Below are positions 27,498 to 36,821 of a stretch of DNA of 64,000 nt, one piece after another; positions within the stretch are counted from its first letter, which is position 1, and each line of letters opens with the position of its first letter. The DNA comes from Nitrogeniibacter sp050293885 (GTDB lineage Bacteria; Pseudomonadota; Gammaproteobacteria; Burkholderiales; Rhodocyclaceae). Location of the stretch: contig JBNKNO010000008.1 of NCBI GenBank assembly GCA_050293885.1, forward strand, positions 1-64,000. The letters are read 5' to 3'. The position numbers and the translations under genes were made by a program. The notes below the pieces were generated by a model. That model did not search any database, was not told the origin of the DNA, and saw only the letters and a program-made list of their open reading frames with translations.

Positions 27498-28628
27498 TTA
27501 GCGAACAATGGAAAAACCAATCCGGAACTGAGGGTCCCGCGATTGGTTGTACTCGAGCAGTGTATCGCCTTCGCCATCGAAATACTGCATATGGAGAAAG
27601 CCGCCGCCCGCCCGCGGGAACAGTCCTTTGAGCGGATAGGAAAGGTCGGTCTGGGTGCTGCCCTTGCCCGCCTTGCCCCGGCGAATGAGCACCGAGGCTT
27701 TCCAGTCCTTGTGCCAGAAACTGGTCTCGAGTTGCGCAAAGCCCCGGTAGTGGTGAATGTCCGGATTGTCGTTCTTCTCGACATAGCCCCACACCTTGGG
27801 CTTGAGGCCGAGCGTGTTCAGATCCGAGAGCCGATAACGCCAGTCCATCTGCAGAAAGACGGTATTGATGCTACGCGACAGCTTGCCGTCGCGGCCGTTC
27901 GATTCGTGCTCAAGCCCGCCACGCCAGACCACCGCATAGCGGCTGTCCTTGTCGAATTGCATGGGCCAGTCGTAGAACAGCGAGGGCCGGTAGCTGGTAT
28001 CGCGGAACGGCGCCGAGGGCTCGCCCAGATCCCAGATCGAGGTCTGGGTGTAGCCGAAATGCAAGCCGCCGAGAATGGGAATCAGACTACCAAAACCGCG
28101 CCCGCGCTCGAACAGCCGGTATTTGAAACTGAGCTGGAAACGTGCCGACAAGTCGGCGTCGGGGCCGACGAGGAAATACATCGGCTCGTTGGTCGTCAGC
28201 GCGGGCTGCTCGGGTTGCACCACGGTCTCCGGGCTGGCGACCGTCGGCGTGTGCAAGGACGCGGTTTCCGCCTCGGCCCGCGCCGGCGCCAGGACCTGAA
28301 CCAGCACCTCGTTGCGCGCTATGTCCTTGAGCGCGACGCGAGCCATGCCGGTGAGCGTATCGGGCCACACAAAGCGGTAGCGACGGGTTTGTCCATTCTG
28401 CGCGCCGTCGGCAGTCAGTTCGACCGCGACGACCACTTCGTCGATGTACGCGGAAGCAATCAGCGCGTCGGGCAGCGTTGCCCCCGGCAAGGTATCGACG
28501 ACCGTGGCGTAGGAGGGGCGAGCAGGCTCGACCGTGGCATCGTCGAGCACGAGCAGCCGTTCGGCGGCGGCGAATTGCATGACGCACAGCAAGCACAACA
28601 ACGTGCCCCAGCGAAGGATTCCGGACAT
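27498..28628 (-). CDS. pldA: Outer-membrane phospholipase A
   Basis: A calcium-dependent phospholipase A1 that sits as a beta-barrel in the outer membrane and destroys phospholipids misplaced in the outer leaflet. It has 376 residues with a signal peptide ending near 'QFAAAE'. The catalytic triad is H241, S243 and N255 in 'EHESNGRDGKLSRSINT', with the same spacing as E. coli H142/S144/N156. Residues 25-145 are an extra N-terminal domain absent from E. coli PldA, with no recognised function; such extensions occur in betaproteobacterial homologues. It lies 93 bases downstream of the FIST operon and could be read from it. Confidence 0.92.
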   Translation of the reverse strand: MSGILRWGTLLCLLCVMQFAAAERLLVLDDATVEPARPSYATVVDTLPGATLPDALIASAYIDEVVVAVELTADGAQNGQTRRYRFVWPDTLTGMARVALKDIARNEVLVQVLAPARAEAETASLHTPTVASPETVVQPEQPALTTNEPMYFLVGPDADLSARFQLSFKYRLFERGRGFGSLIPILGGLHFGYTQTSIWDLGEPSAPFRDTSYRPSLFYDWPMQFDKDSRYAVVWRGGLEHESNGRDGKLSRSINTVFLQMDWRYRLSDLNTLGLKPKVWGYVEKNDNPDIHHYRGFAQLETSFWHKDWKASVLIRRGKAGKGSTQTDLSYPLKGLFPRAGGGFLHMQYFDGEGDTLLEYNQSRDPQFRIGFSIVR

Positions 28629-28721
28629 GGCGGCGGTTCAGCAATGGGAAAGGCCGGATTCTACCAAGCCCGTGATCGAACCGCGCCGCAACGACGCGAG
28701 CCGGCCGCGCCACCGATTCGA

Positions 28722-29852
28722 CTACTCGCTGGTCGGGCAGCTCACCCGTATCGGTTCGCAGATGGCATGGGCCGCGAGCAGGCGCTGCAAGGCGGCGATG
28801 GCGGTTTCGGTCAGCTCGTGCCCCTTGGTCAGGACCATCAGCCCATTGGTGGTGCGGATATCCTCCTCCACCACCCAGCCCGACACCAGTTCGGACACGC
28901 GGGCGGCTCGCTTGCCCGCCGTGCCGGCACGCAGACCCGACAGGGCCTTGACGATGTAGTCGGGAAAGGCCGGCCGCGCCTCGCGCAGAATCTCCCACGG
29001 CCGCTCGAGCCCCTTGTCCCGGGTCGCGTGGCGCTCCAGAATCAGTGCCGCGCGCAGCAACTGGCTACCACGGACGACTTCGAGGGCTTCATCGGCGGGC
29101 GCTTGGCTGTTCTGGAACAGAATGATGCGTGCCACGTGTTCCATGCGCGGAATGCGCGCCACCAGACGGCAGGCGACCTCGGGATGCGATCTGAGCATTT
29201 CCTTCTGATCCGGGTCGAGGACACGCTGCGCGGCATCGGCCTGTACGACATCGGCGGGGATGCCGACACAGCCGATCTGACTCAGCGAGGCGGCCAAGTT
29301 GTAGATCCATGGATCCGGCCATTCGAGTTTGGGCAGCGCATGGCGCACGCAGGACTGAGCAAAGGCGGCGCGCTGGAAGGCCCACGGCGCCACCATGGCG
29401 AGCACTTCGGTCAGCGTCTGCACCGAGGCGCTGACGGTCGTCTCGAGCAGTTCCTTCTCGGCGCGCTGCAGACGATACTGATTGACCGCCTCGTGCAGGA
29501 TCGCCGTCAGTTCGTCCTTCGGGCACGGCTTGCACAGGTAGCGGAAGATCGCCCCTTTGTTGATGGCGGCGATGGAGGACTCCAGATCGGCCTGACCGGT
29601 GAGCAGAAGGCGCACGCTGTCGGGCGAGGCCTCGCGTACCTTCGCAAGAAAAGTGGCACCGTCCATGCCGGGCATGCGCATGTCGGACATCACCACCGCA
29701 AACGGCGCCTGCCAACGGATCGCTTCGAGCCCTGCCTCGCCGCCATTGGCCGTCACCACCTCGAATTCGCCGAAGAGATTGCGCTCCATGGCGGCCAGCA
29801 CGTTGGGTTCGTCGTCGACACACAGCAGACGGGGAAGAGGCGTATCACTCAT
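28722..29852 (-). CDS. Response regulator with degenerate HD-GYP domain
   Basis: A 376-residue protein: receiver domain (1-125) with acids D13 and D14 and phospho-acceptor D57 in 'VVMSDMRMP', a coiled linker, then a domain aligned by eye to HD-GYP. In it the HD position ('LLHDIGKIGIP' in active enzymes) reads 'SLSQIGCVGIP', 'RSHPEVACRL' is kept, and the HHExxxGxGYP segment is replaced by 'LFQNSQAPADEA'. The metal ligands are therefore missing and c-di-GMP hydrolysis is unlikely; a regulatory or partner-binding role is inferred. It is last in a four-gene operon, overlapping the preceding gene by 8 bases. Confidence 0.82.
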   Translation of the reverse strand: MSDTPLPRLLCVDDEPNVLAAMERNLFGEFEVVTANGGEAGLEAIRWQAPFAVVMSDMRMPGMDGATFLAKVREASPDSVRLLLTGQADLESSIAAINKGAIFRYLCKPCPKDELTAILHEAVNQYRLQRAEKELLETTVSASVQTLTEVLAMVAPWAFQRAAFAQSCVRHALPKLEWPDPWIYNLAASLSQIGCVGIPADVVQADAAQRVLDPDQKEMLRSHPEVACRLVARIPRMEHVARIILFQNSQAPADEALEVVRGSQLLRAALILERHATRDKGLERPWEILREARPAFPDYIVKALSGLRAGTAGKRAARVSELVSGWVVEEDIRTTNGLMVLTKGHELTETAIAALQRLLAAHAICEPIRVSCPTSE

Positions 29853-30957
29853 CACTATTCTCATTGACCGAGTTGTTGAGGAGGGCCTGCCACTCAGGCC
29901 ATTTGTCGGCGACCCCGACCTTCTCGAGATACGCGAAATCGGGCGCCTCGCCCTGGGCAAGTGACGTCGCCACGTGCACCACGCCGGTGGCATCGAAATC
30001 CGACACCGCACAACGCCCCGGGTTGCGATGGTCGGCGACGGCGTTGACGATTTCCATCGGCAAGCCCCACATCGCCAGCAAGTAGGCGCCCACGGCTACG
30101 TACAGCGGCGTGTTGCAGGCAGTCGTAAGCCCAACCACGTCGTTGTCGCGCAGCTCGGGAATGGTCAACCCCACCTGGGCCAACAATGCGGCAGCCGGTG
30201 CCGGGCTCTTCGCCGCCCCCATCTGGAGGGCAATCTCGGTCGCCAGATGGCAGGTCAGCAACGCGCGATGCTGCAAGGTCTCGATCAAGGAGCCTTCCTG
30301 ACCGTCCGCGAAAACCTGAGAGGCCAGCACCAACAAGCGCACATTGTTCAGCCCGAGCCGGGCGATGGCCTGACCAACGTCGTGAACAGGATTGCCACGG
30401 GCGAAATAGGCCGAATTGGCCAATTGGAGAATCTTCGCCGAGAGCGCCGGGTCGCTGCCCAGCAGTTCGGCAATGTGATGCGTGTTGCTGTCGGGATCAG
30501 CCATCATTCGGCACAGCTCGGTGAACACTTTCGGCGCGGCCGGCAGGCGGCTGACACGGCCGACCACGTCAAGCACGCAGGGGTCCGTGCACATTGCACG
30601 AATACGCATGGCGTTTTCCACGGTGCCCAGCAACGCCGTGCTGTCGCACGGTTTGGCCACGAACTGGTGGGCAACATCGAGCATGCGCAAGGTAGCATCG
30701 GCGTCGGAATAGCCCGACAGGATGATGCGAATGGTCGACGGCCAACGCTCGCGCACCTGGCGCAGCAGCTCGGCGCCGTCCATGAAAGGCATGCGCATGT
30801 CGGAGACGACCACGTCTGCGGGCAAGTCCTCGAGCATGGCCAGCGCCTCCTGCCCGCTGTGAACAAAACGGCAACCCCAATCCTCGTCCGTCATCATCAA
30901 CGCGCGCTCGATGCCGCTCAGCACACGAGGTTCGTCGTCGACGAACATCACTTGCAT
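29845..30957 (-). CDS. Response regulator with HDOD output domain
   Basis: A 370-residue regulator. The receiver (1-120) has acids D7/D8 and phospho-acceptor D53 in 'VVSDMRMP', with the conserved K in 'VAKPCD'. Residues 130-330 form an HDOD domain ('LPAAPKVFTELCRMMADPDS', shown in part; 'DPALSAKILQLANSAYF'), a non-catalytic HD relative common in signalling. It overlaps the kinase gene by 10 bases and the next regulator by 8. It is probably one of two outputs of the same kinase. Confidence 0.9.
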   Translation of the reverse strand: MQVMFVDDEPRVLSGIERALMMTDEDWGCRFVHSGQEALAMLEDLPADVVVSDMRMPFMDGAELLRQVRERWPSTIRIILSGYSDADATLRMLDVAHQFVAKPCDSTALLGTVENAMRIRAMCTDPCVLDVVGRVSRLPAAPKVFTELCRMMADPDSNTHHIAELLGSDPALSAKILQLANSAYFARGNPVHDVGQAIARLGLNNVRLLVLASQVFADGQEGSLIETLQHRALLTCHLATEIALQMGAAKSPAPAAALLAQVGLTIPELRDNDVVGLTTACNTPLYVAVGAYLLAMWGLPMEIVNAVADHRNPGRCAVSDFDATGVVHVATSLAQGEAPDFAYLEKVGVADKWPEWQALLNNSVNENSDE

Positions 30958-32084
30958 GGCGCTTCCTCACCCCCAGGAGCCTGGATGGGGAAACGCAGGA
31001 TGAAACAGGTCCCGACGCCCTCCTCCGATTCGCACAACACCTCGCCCTGGTGCTTGTCCACGATCGTCGAATAGACGATGGCGAGCCCCTGCCCCGTCCC
31101 CTTGCCCACCGGTTTGGTGGTGAAGAACGGGTCGAAAATTCGATCGCGAATGCCCGCCGGAATACCGCCGCCGTCGTCGCGCACCCGGATTTCCACGCAA
31201 TCGCCGGCACGTGTCGCGGCGACCTCGATGCGCCCCTTGTTGCGGACCCCTTCCTGCAGCGTATCGGTAATGGCATGGGCCGCATTGACCACCAGATTGA
31301 GAATCACCTGACCGATCATGTCGCGCAGACAAGGCACATCGGGGAGGTTATCGTCGAAGCGGGTATCGATATCCGCCACATATTTCCATTCGTTGCGGGC
31401 GACGGTGATCGCGGTATCGATGATTTCGCGGATATCCGCCGTCTCCTTTTCGTCGTTGGACGGATGGGAGAATTCCTTCAGGGCGGAGACGATCTTGGCA
31501 ACATGGCCCAGGCCTTCGAGGGATTCATCCAGCGCCCCCGGCACCTGATTGCGCAGGAAGTCGACCTTGGTGCGCTTCAGGAGCGCATCGAGCTCCGCGA
31601 AGGCAGCCTCGTCGGCGGCAAGCGGGCGCGCCGCATCGACCGCGGCCAAAGCCTTGTCGAGTAGATTGAACAGCGATGCGGACGCCGTCTTGACGAAGCC
31701 CACGTTATCGGCAACGTACTGGGTCGGCGTGTTGATCTCGTGCGCAACCCCGGCGGCGAGCTGGCCGATGGACTCCAGTTTCTGCGCCTGCAACAGCTGC
31801 GCCTGCGCAAGGCTCAGTTCTTTCAGCGCCTTTCTCAACTCGGCCCGTTCAGTCTCCAACTCCAGTGTCTTGCGGTCCACCACGTGTTGCAACGCGACGT
31901 TCTGTTCGAGCACGGCGAAGGGGGAATTTTGCTCGCGCGCCGACTCCTGCATGAGTCGCTTCTTGAGCGCGGCGATGGTCTTGTCCCGCGCAGTCAGCTT
32001 ACGCGCCAGCTCCGCGACGACCGATTCGGTCGCGCGCTCGTCCTCGCCGGGCGTACCGGTGGCAAGCAAATTCGATTGCGTCAT
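30948..32084 (-). CDS. Soluble histidine kinase of the FIST operon
   Basis: A 378-residue kinase without membrane segments or a recognisable PAS/GAF sensor. Residues 20-105 are a long coiled coil. The phospho-acceptor H115 lies in 'GVAHEINTP'. The ATPase domain has 'LNLVVNAAHAI' (N box), 'VRDDGGGIP' (G1), 'FDPFFTTKPVGKGTGQGL' (F/G2). With no sensor of its own, it probably takes its signal from the FIST protein encoded 3 bases upstream. The 3' end overlaps the REC-HDOD regulator gene. Confidence 0.92.
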   Translation of the reverse strand: MTQSNLLATGTPGEDERATESVVAELARKLTARDKTIAALKKRLMQESAREQNSPFAVLEQNVALQHVVDRKTLELETERAELRKALKELSLAQAQLLQAQKLESIGQLAAGVAHEINTPTQYVADNVGFVKTASASLFNLLDKALAAVDAARPLAADEAAFAELDALLKRTKVDFLRNQVPGALDESLEGLGHVAKIVSALKEFSHPSNDEKETADIREIIDTAITVARNEWKYVADIDTRFDDNLPDVPCLRDMIGQVILNLVVNAAHAITDTLQEGVRNKGRIEVAATRAGDCVEIRVRDDGGGIPAGIRDRIFDPFFTTKPVGKGTGQGLAIVYSTIVDKHQGEVLCESEEGVGTCFILRFPIQAPGGEEAPCK

Positions 32085-32087
32085 GCG

Positions 32088-33203
32088 TCAAGCTCCGATG
32101 GCAACGGCGGTGAAGGTCTGATTCACATGCACACCGTTGTACTGTTCGCCATAGGTCGAAAAACCGAATACGCGGTTTCGCGCCATCAGTTCACCCATGA
32201 CCCCGTCAATGCCGTGGTCTTCAAATTCGAGGCGTCGCAAAATACAGTCGCACGCGAGGATCACCGCTGGCTCCGGGATAGCGCGGTGGATTTTCTCGAG
32301 ACCGTTTTCGAGCGTCGCATACGGATCGGTCGCCGCGCCGATGGTGATCACGAGGCCCTCCTCGATAGCGCAGTAGCACGTCAATGACAGATCCTCGTTG
32401 TACTTCTGTATCGACCGCACGTAGGGCTGCTCGCCAAAAGCAAGTACCAGCGGATGGCGGGAAAAGACCGCTGGCGTCAGATCCTCGACGCGCAAACCCA
32501 AGGTCTCCGCGTACACCGTCGCCGCCGGCTCTCCATTGATTTCATGGATGACGCGCCGCTCCGGATCGGCCTCGGTAATGACCAGATCGTCCTCGGTGCT
32601 ATCGAAGTGCGCCACTTTCATGGTCGCCACCGGCGCATCGCACTCGAGCACCGAAAACACCGCCGCATCGCTCAGGAAGCGCCCGTCACCGTCATAGACA
32701 TGGGTACTTTGGAAACGAAGATCGTCGCCGGCCGAACCGCCGACGATGGGAATATTCCCCAAGCCCTGGTAGAGGCTGGCAACCAGTCGTTCTTCGAGCA
32801 TCGACAGGCCGTCGACCAGGAGCAGGCCGAAGCGATTGACACCCGGGCGTTCCACGCAGTCCTTGGCGACAGCCTCGGCAATGCGCAGCGCCTGCGCCGC
32901 ATGGTCGGTGAGTGGCGTCACCAGGTAGGGCCGTAGCCGGACGCCGCCGCCGCAAAAACCGATGCCCAGAATACCCGTGTGCTCGAACCCCGCAGGCCCG
33001 ATCTGCCCGGACGCGGTGCAACCGACCACGGGGCAACGAAACGCACTCCCCAAGGCCTGGCCGAGTGCCGTGAGATCGTAGTCCGGCGAGCAGAAGAAGA
33101 TAACCGCGTCGAGCGTCTCGGATCCGAGCGCTTGCGCGAACTCCGCCACCGCGGTGGACGGATCCATCGACGCGCTACCGCCGTGTTTGACTTGAATACC
33201 CAT
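32088..33203 (-). CDS. FIST-domain sensor protein (NosP-like)
   Basis: A 371-residue cytosolic protein made of FIST_N (about 25-215: 'VIFFCSPDYD', 'VVGCTASGQIG', 'IPIVGGSAGDD') and FIST_C (about 225-365: 'VFGFSTYGEQYNGVHVNQ'). FIST proteins bind small ligands; some (NosP) bind haem, sense nitric oxide and control a partner kinase encoded next to them. The arrangement here, first gene before a sensorless kinase, fits that model. Haem binding is inference. GGAG lies 7 bases before the ATG at 33203. Confidence 0.9.
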   Translation of the reverse strand: MGIQVKHGGSASMDPSTAVAEFAQALGSETLDAVIFFCSPDYDLTALGQALGSAFRCPVVGCTASGQIGPAGFEHTGILGIGFCGGGVRLRPYLVTPLTDHAAQALRIAEAVAKDCVERPGVNRFGLLLVDGLSMLEERLVASLYQGLGNIPIVGGSAGDDLRFQSTHVYDGDGRFLSDAAVFSVLECDAPVATMKVAHFDSTEDDLVITEADPERRVIHEINGEPAATVYAETLGLRVEDLTPAVFSRHPLVLAFGEQPYVRSIQKYNEDLSLTCYCAIEEGLVITIGAATDPYATLENGLEKIHRAIPEPAVILACDCILRRLEFEDHGIDGVMGELMARNRVFGFSTYGEQYNGVHVNQTFTAVAIGA

Positions 33204-33400
33204 GACACTCTCCAAAAGAGTCCGCACAGGAAATAGCGGCACGCATTGCCAAGTCTTGAACCCGTTCACCACCAAGACGCACCATCGCGCACGCCCGTTC
33301 GGCATCTCGTATCCATGCAATACGGGTTGCGCCGAAATACGTACGGCGCACTACCGCAACGATGTGAGACACACACCATGCCGTCCGAGACGCGAGCAAG

Positions 33401-33423
33401 AAAAAGGGCGCCCGCAGGCGCCC
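33401..33423 (-). terminator. Intrinsic terminator of maeB
   Basis: On the minus strand a 7-bp stem (GGGCGCC with GGCGCCC, 4-base loop) is followed by TTTTTC. It lies 25 bases past the maeB stop codon and upstream of the FIST operon, so it insulates that operon from maeB transcription. Confidence 0.85.
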
Positions 33424-33448
33424 TCTGTCGGTCGATGCGCGTCCTCGC

Positions 33449-35737
33449 TTAGCCGCGGCTCGGCTCCGAGGCGTCCACCACCGCCAGCGCGGTGATGTTC
33501 ACCAACCGACGCACGGTGGCGGTGGCGGTGAGGATGTGCACCGACTTGGCGGCGCCGAGCAGGATGGGGCCAACCGTGACGCCGTCGCTGTTGGCCTGCT
33601 TGCACAGGTTGAAGCTGATGTTGGCGGCATCGATGTTGGGCATCACGAGTAGATTGGCTTCGCCCGACAAGGTACTGCCGGCCACGGATTCGGCGCGCGT
33701 TTCCGGGTTGAGCGCGGTATCCGGGTGCATCTCGCCGTCACATTCGAGATCGGCGCGGTGAGCCGCCAGCCAGTCGCGTGCCTCGCGCATCTTGCGGGCC
33801 GAGGCGGAACGCGAGCTGCCGAAGTTGGAGTGCGACAGCAGGGCGACGCGGGGCTTGATGCCGAAGCGCTTGAGTTCGTCCGCCGCCATGGCAGCGATCT
33901 CGGCCACTTCGTCCGCAGACGGACTCTCGTTCACATAGGTGTCGGCGATCGCCAGCACACGCTTGGGCAGCAACAGGATGCTCATGGCTGCAAAACGCTT
34001 GGCATTCGGCGCCAGCCCGATGACGTCTTCCACCTGCTTGAGGTGATAGTCGTAGGTGCCATAGGTGCCACACACCAGCGCATCGGCATCGCCCCGGCGC
34101 AACAGCATGCAGCCGATGAGCGTGGTGTCGCGGCGCAGCTTGGCACGGGCAATTTCAGCCGTGATGCCGTCACGCGACATCATCTGGTGATATTCCTGCC
34201 ACAGCTCGCGATAACGCGGATCGTCTTCGGTATTGACGACATCAAAGTCGCGGCCGATCACCAGGTCGAGCCCCGCCTGGGCAATGCGTCGCTCGATCAC
34301 CGCCGGCCGGCCGATGAGGATCGGCCGCGCCAGCGACTCGTCGATCACCGCCCGCACCGCGTGCAGCACACGCACATCCTCGCCTTCGGAGTACAGCACA
34401 CGCTTGTTCTCCATCGGGATCTTCTTGGCCGCGGAGAACACCGGCTTCATGATGATGCCGGACTGATACACGAAGTTGCTCAGGCTCTGCTCATAGGCCT
34501 TGAAGTCCTCGATCGGGCGGGTGGCGACACCGGAGTCCATCGCGGCCTTGGCCACCGCCGGCGCGATCTTGACGATCAGGCGCGGATCGAAGGGCTTGGG
34601 AATGATGTACTCGGGGCCGAAGCGCAGGTCGGCGCCGGCATAGGCGGTGGCCACCGCGTGGCTCTGCTCGGCCTCGGCCAACTCGGCAATGGCCTTCACG
34701 CAGGCCAGCTTCATCTCTTCGGTAATCGTGGTGGCACCGACGTCGAGTGCGCCACGGAAGATGAAGGGGAAGCACAGGACGTTGTTGACCTGGTTCGGGT
34801 AGTCGGAGCGCCCGGTGGCAATGACGCAGTCCGGCCGTACCGCCTTGGCCTCTTCGGGCATGATCTCCGGCGTCGGGTTGGCGAGTGCGAAGATCAGCGG
34901 CTTGTCGGCCATGCGCCCGACCATCTCGGGCTTGAGCACGCCGGCCGCCGACAGACCGAGGAAGATGTCGGCGCCTTCGATCACATCGCCCATGGTCCTG
35001 GCGTCGGTCTGCTGGGCATAGCGGGCCTTGTTGGCCTCCATGTTCTCGTCACGGCCGACGCGAATCACGCCGCGCGAATCGCACACATACACGTTCTCGC
35101 GCTTGAGCCCCAGGCTGACCATCAGATCGAGGCAGGCGATGGCGGCGGCACCCGCGCCGGAGCACACCAGCTTCACCGCGCCGATGTCCTTGCCGACTAC
35201 CTTGAGACCATTGAGCAGACCGGCCGCAGAAATAATCGCCGTGCCGTGCTGGTCGTCGTGGAAGACGGGGATGTTCATGCGCTCGCGCAGCTGCTTCTCG
35301 ATGTAGAAGCACTCGGGCGCCTTGATGTCTTCGAGGTTGATGCCACCGAGCGTCGGCTCCAGCGCGGCAATCATGTCGATGAGCTTGTCGGGGTCGTTTT
35401 CGGCCAGTTCGATGTCGAACACATCGATGTTGGCAAACTTCTTGAACAGGCAGGCCTTGCCTTCCATCACCGGCTTGGAGGCCAGCGGGCCGATGTTGCC
35501 GAGGCCCAGCACCGCGGTGCCGTTGGTGATCACGCCGACGAGATTGCCGCGCGAGGTCATCTCGCTGGCCTGCGCCGGATCGGCAACGATGGCGTCGCAG
35601 GCGGCGGCCACGCCGGGTGAGTAAGCCAGCGCCAGATCGCGCTGATTGGTCAGCCCCTTGGTCGGGACGACCGAAATTTTGCCGCGGGTCGGCGCGCGAT
35701 GGTACTCCAGTGCGGCGGCAATGAAATCCTGATCCAT
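33449..35737 (-). CDS. maeB: NADP-dependent malic enzyme with Pta-like domain
   Basis: Oxidatively decarboxylates malate to pyruvate, yielding NADPH, in central carbon metabolism. It has 762 residues, the size of the two-domain bacterial form (E. coli MaeB 759). The malic-enzyme half (1-425) shows 'YSPGVAAAC', 'HDDQHGTA', and 'GAGAAAIACLDL' for NADP. The C-terminal half (430-762) is a phosphotransacetylase-like domain that in homologues is regulatory, responding to acetyl-CoA. It starts with its own ATG after AGAGGGGG and ends at a strong terminator. Confidence 0.95.
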   Translation of the reverse strand: MDQDFIAAALEYHRAPTRGKISVVPTKGLTNQRDLALAYSPGVAAACDAIVADPAQASEMTSRGNLVGVITNGTAVLGLGNIGPLASKPVMEGKACLFKKFANIDVFDIELAENDPDKLIDMIAALEPTLGGINLEDIKAPECFYIEKQLRERMNIPVFHDDQHGTAIISAAGLLNGLKVVGKDIGAVKLVCSGAGAAAIACLDLMVSLGLKRENVYVCDSRGVIRVGRDENMEANKARYAQQTDARTMGDVIEGADIFLGLSAAGVLKPEMVGRMADKPLIFALANPTPEIMPEEAKAVRPDCVIATGRSDYPNQVNNVLCFPFIFRGALDVGATTITEEMKLACVKAIAELAEAEQSHAVATAYAGADLRFGPEYIIPKPFDPRLIVKIAPAVAKAAMDSGVATRPIEDFKAYEQSLSNFVYQSGIIMKPVFSAAKKIPMENKRVLYSEGEDVRVLHAVRAVIDESLARPILIGRPAVIERRIAQAGLDLVIGRDFDVVNTEDDPRYRELWQEYHQMMSRDGITAEIARAKLRRDTTLIGCMLLRRGDADALVCGTYGTYDYHLKQVEDVIGLAPNAKRFAAMSILLLPKRVLAIADTYVNESPSADEVAEIAAMAADELKRFGIKPRVALLSHSNFGSSRSASARKMREARDWLAAHRADLECDGEMHPDTALNPETRAESVAGSTLSGEANLLVMPNIDAANISFNLCKQANSDGVTVGPILLGAAKSVHILTATATVRRLVNITALAVVDASEPSRG

Positions 35738-36039
35738 GAGTCCCCCTCTAAGGTCTCTCCAGCAATAATGAACCGCGGCCGAGGCGGCGGCATGCCCTTT
35801 TTATCGTTCGACAACGCCACAGTAAGATATTGTCTGTTTTGGCCCGCGACAGCGGCGACCGCGGTCGTGGCGCGGTGCATCGTCAGCCGGGGAGAGACCA
35901 ACGAGACACCTCGAAAAAGGCGCGCGCATTATCGCACGAAGCCGCCATGCCCGGGAGTGCACACCCTTACCGCGACGCAACAATACTGGCAGAATGCGCG
36001 ATAGGGAATTGTGCTGACAAAATGGGGAGGTTCGACAAC
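35738..36039. other. Divergent promoter region between maeB and parA
   Basis: This gap of about 300 bases separates two divergent genes and should hold both promoters. I could not pick -10/-35 pairs with confidence. A CAATAT/TATCTT-rich stretch on the minus strand near 35820-35840 is a possible maeB promoter. GGGGAGG at 36024-36030 is the ribosome site of parA. No gene or RNA is supported. Confidence 0.35.
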
Positions 36040-36819
36040 ATGCGACGCGTGGTCTTCAACCAGAAAGGTGGCGTAGGCAAGTCCACCATCACCTGCAACC
36101 TGGCGGCCATCAGCGCCAGCAAAGGCTTGCGCACCCTGGTGGTCGATCTCGACCCGCAGGGCAACTCGACCCGCTACCTGCTGGGCAACGGCGCCGACGA
36201 GCTGGACGCGTCATTGGCCGACTTCTTCGACCAGGCGCTCAATTTCCGCCTCAACCCGAAGTCGCTCGACGAATTCGTGCTCGAAACGCCGTTCGAGAAT
36301 CTGTACGTGATGCCGTCGCATCCCGATCTGGAAGACCTGCAAGGCAAGCTCGAATCGCGCTACAAGATCTTCAAGCTGCGCGAGGCACTCGATGAGCTGG
36401 CCGAAGAATTCGACACCATCTACATCGACACCCCGCCGGCGCTCAACTTCTACACGCGCTCGGCCATGATCGCCGCCAACGCCTGCCTGATTCCCTTCGA
36501 CTGCGACGACTTCTCGCGTCGCGCGCTCTACGCCCTGCTCGACAACGTGGCCGAGATCCGTGCCGACCACAACGATCAGCTCGAGATCGAAGGCATCGTC
36601 GTCAATCAGTTCCAGCCGCGCGCCAGCTTGCCGAAAAAGGTGGTGCAGGAGCTGATCGACGAAGGCCTGCCGATCATCGAGCCCTACCTGTCGGCCTCGG
36701 TGAAGATCAAGGAATCCCACGAACAGGCCAAGCCGATGATTCATCTGGACCCGAAGCACAAGGTGACCGGCCAGTTCGTCGATCTGCACGACAGCCTGGT
36801 GCGCAAGTACGGCGCCTGA
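36040..36819 (+). CDS. Orphan ParA-family ATPase
   Basis: A 259-residue ParA/MinD-type ATPase with the deviant Walker A 'KGGVGKST' at residues 9-16, 'VVDLDPQGNSTRYLLG' (A'), and 'DTIYIDTPPAL' (Walker B). Such proteins position DNA, chemosensory arrays or other cargo over the nucleoid. No parB, parS-like site or replication gene is nearby, so its cargo is unknown. GGGGAGG lies 9 bases before the chosen ATG; an in-frame ATG at 36022 would lie in front of it. An inverted repeat follows the gene. Confidence 0.88.
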   Translation: MRRVVFNQKGGVGKSTITCNLAAISASKGLRTLVVDLDPQGNSTRYLLGNGADELDASLADFFDQALNFRLNPKSLDEFVLETPFENLYVMPSHPDLEDLQGKLESRYKIFKLREALDELAEEFDTIYIDTPPALNFYTRSAMIAANACLIPFDCDDFSRRALYALLDNVAEIRADHNDQLEIEGIVVNQFQPRASLPKKVVQELIDEGLPIIEPYLSASVKIKESHEQAKPMIHLDPKHKVTGQFVDLHDSLVRKYGA

Positions 36820-36821
36820 GC

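Noticed and set aside
36040..36819. ParA as a sign of the replication origin or a plasmid backbone
   Set aside because: There is no parB, parS, dnaA or DnaA-box cluster nearby, and the flanks are ordinary chromosomal genes.
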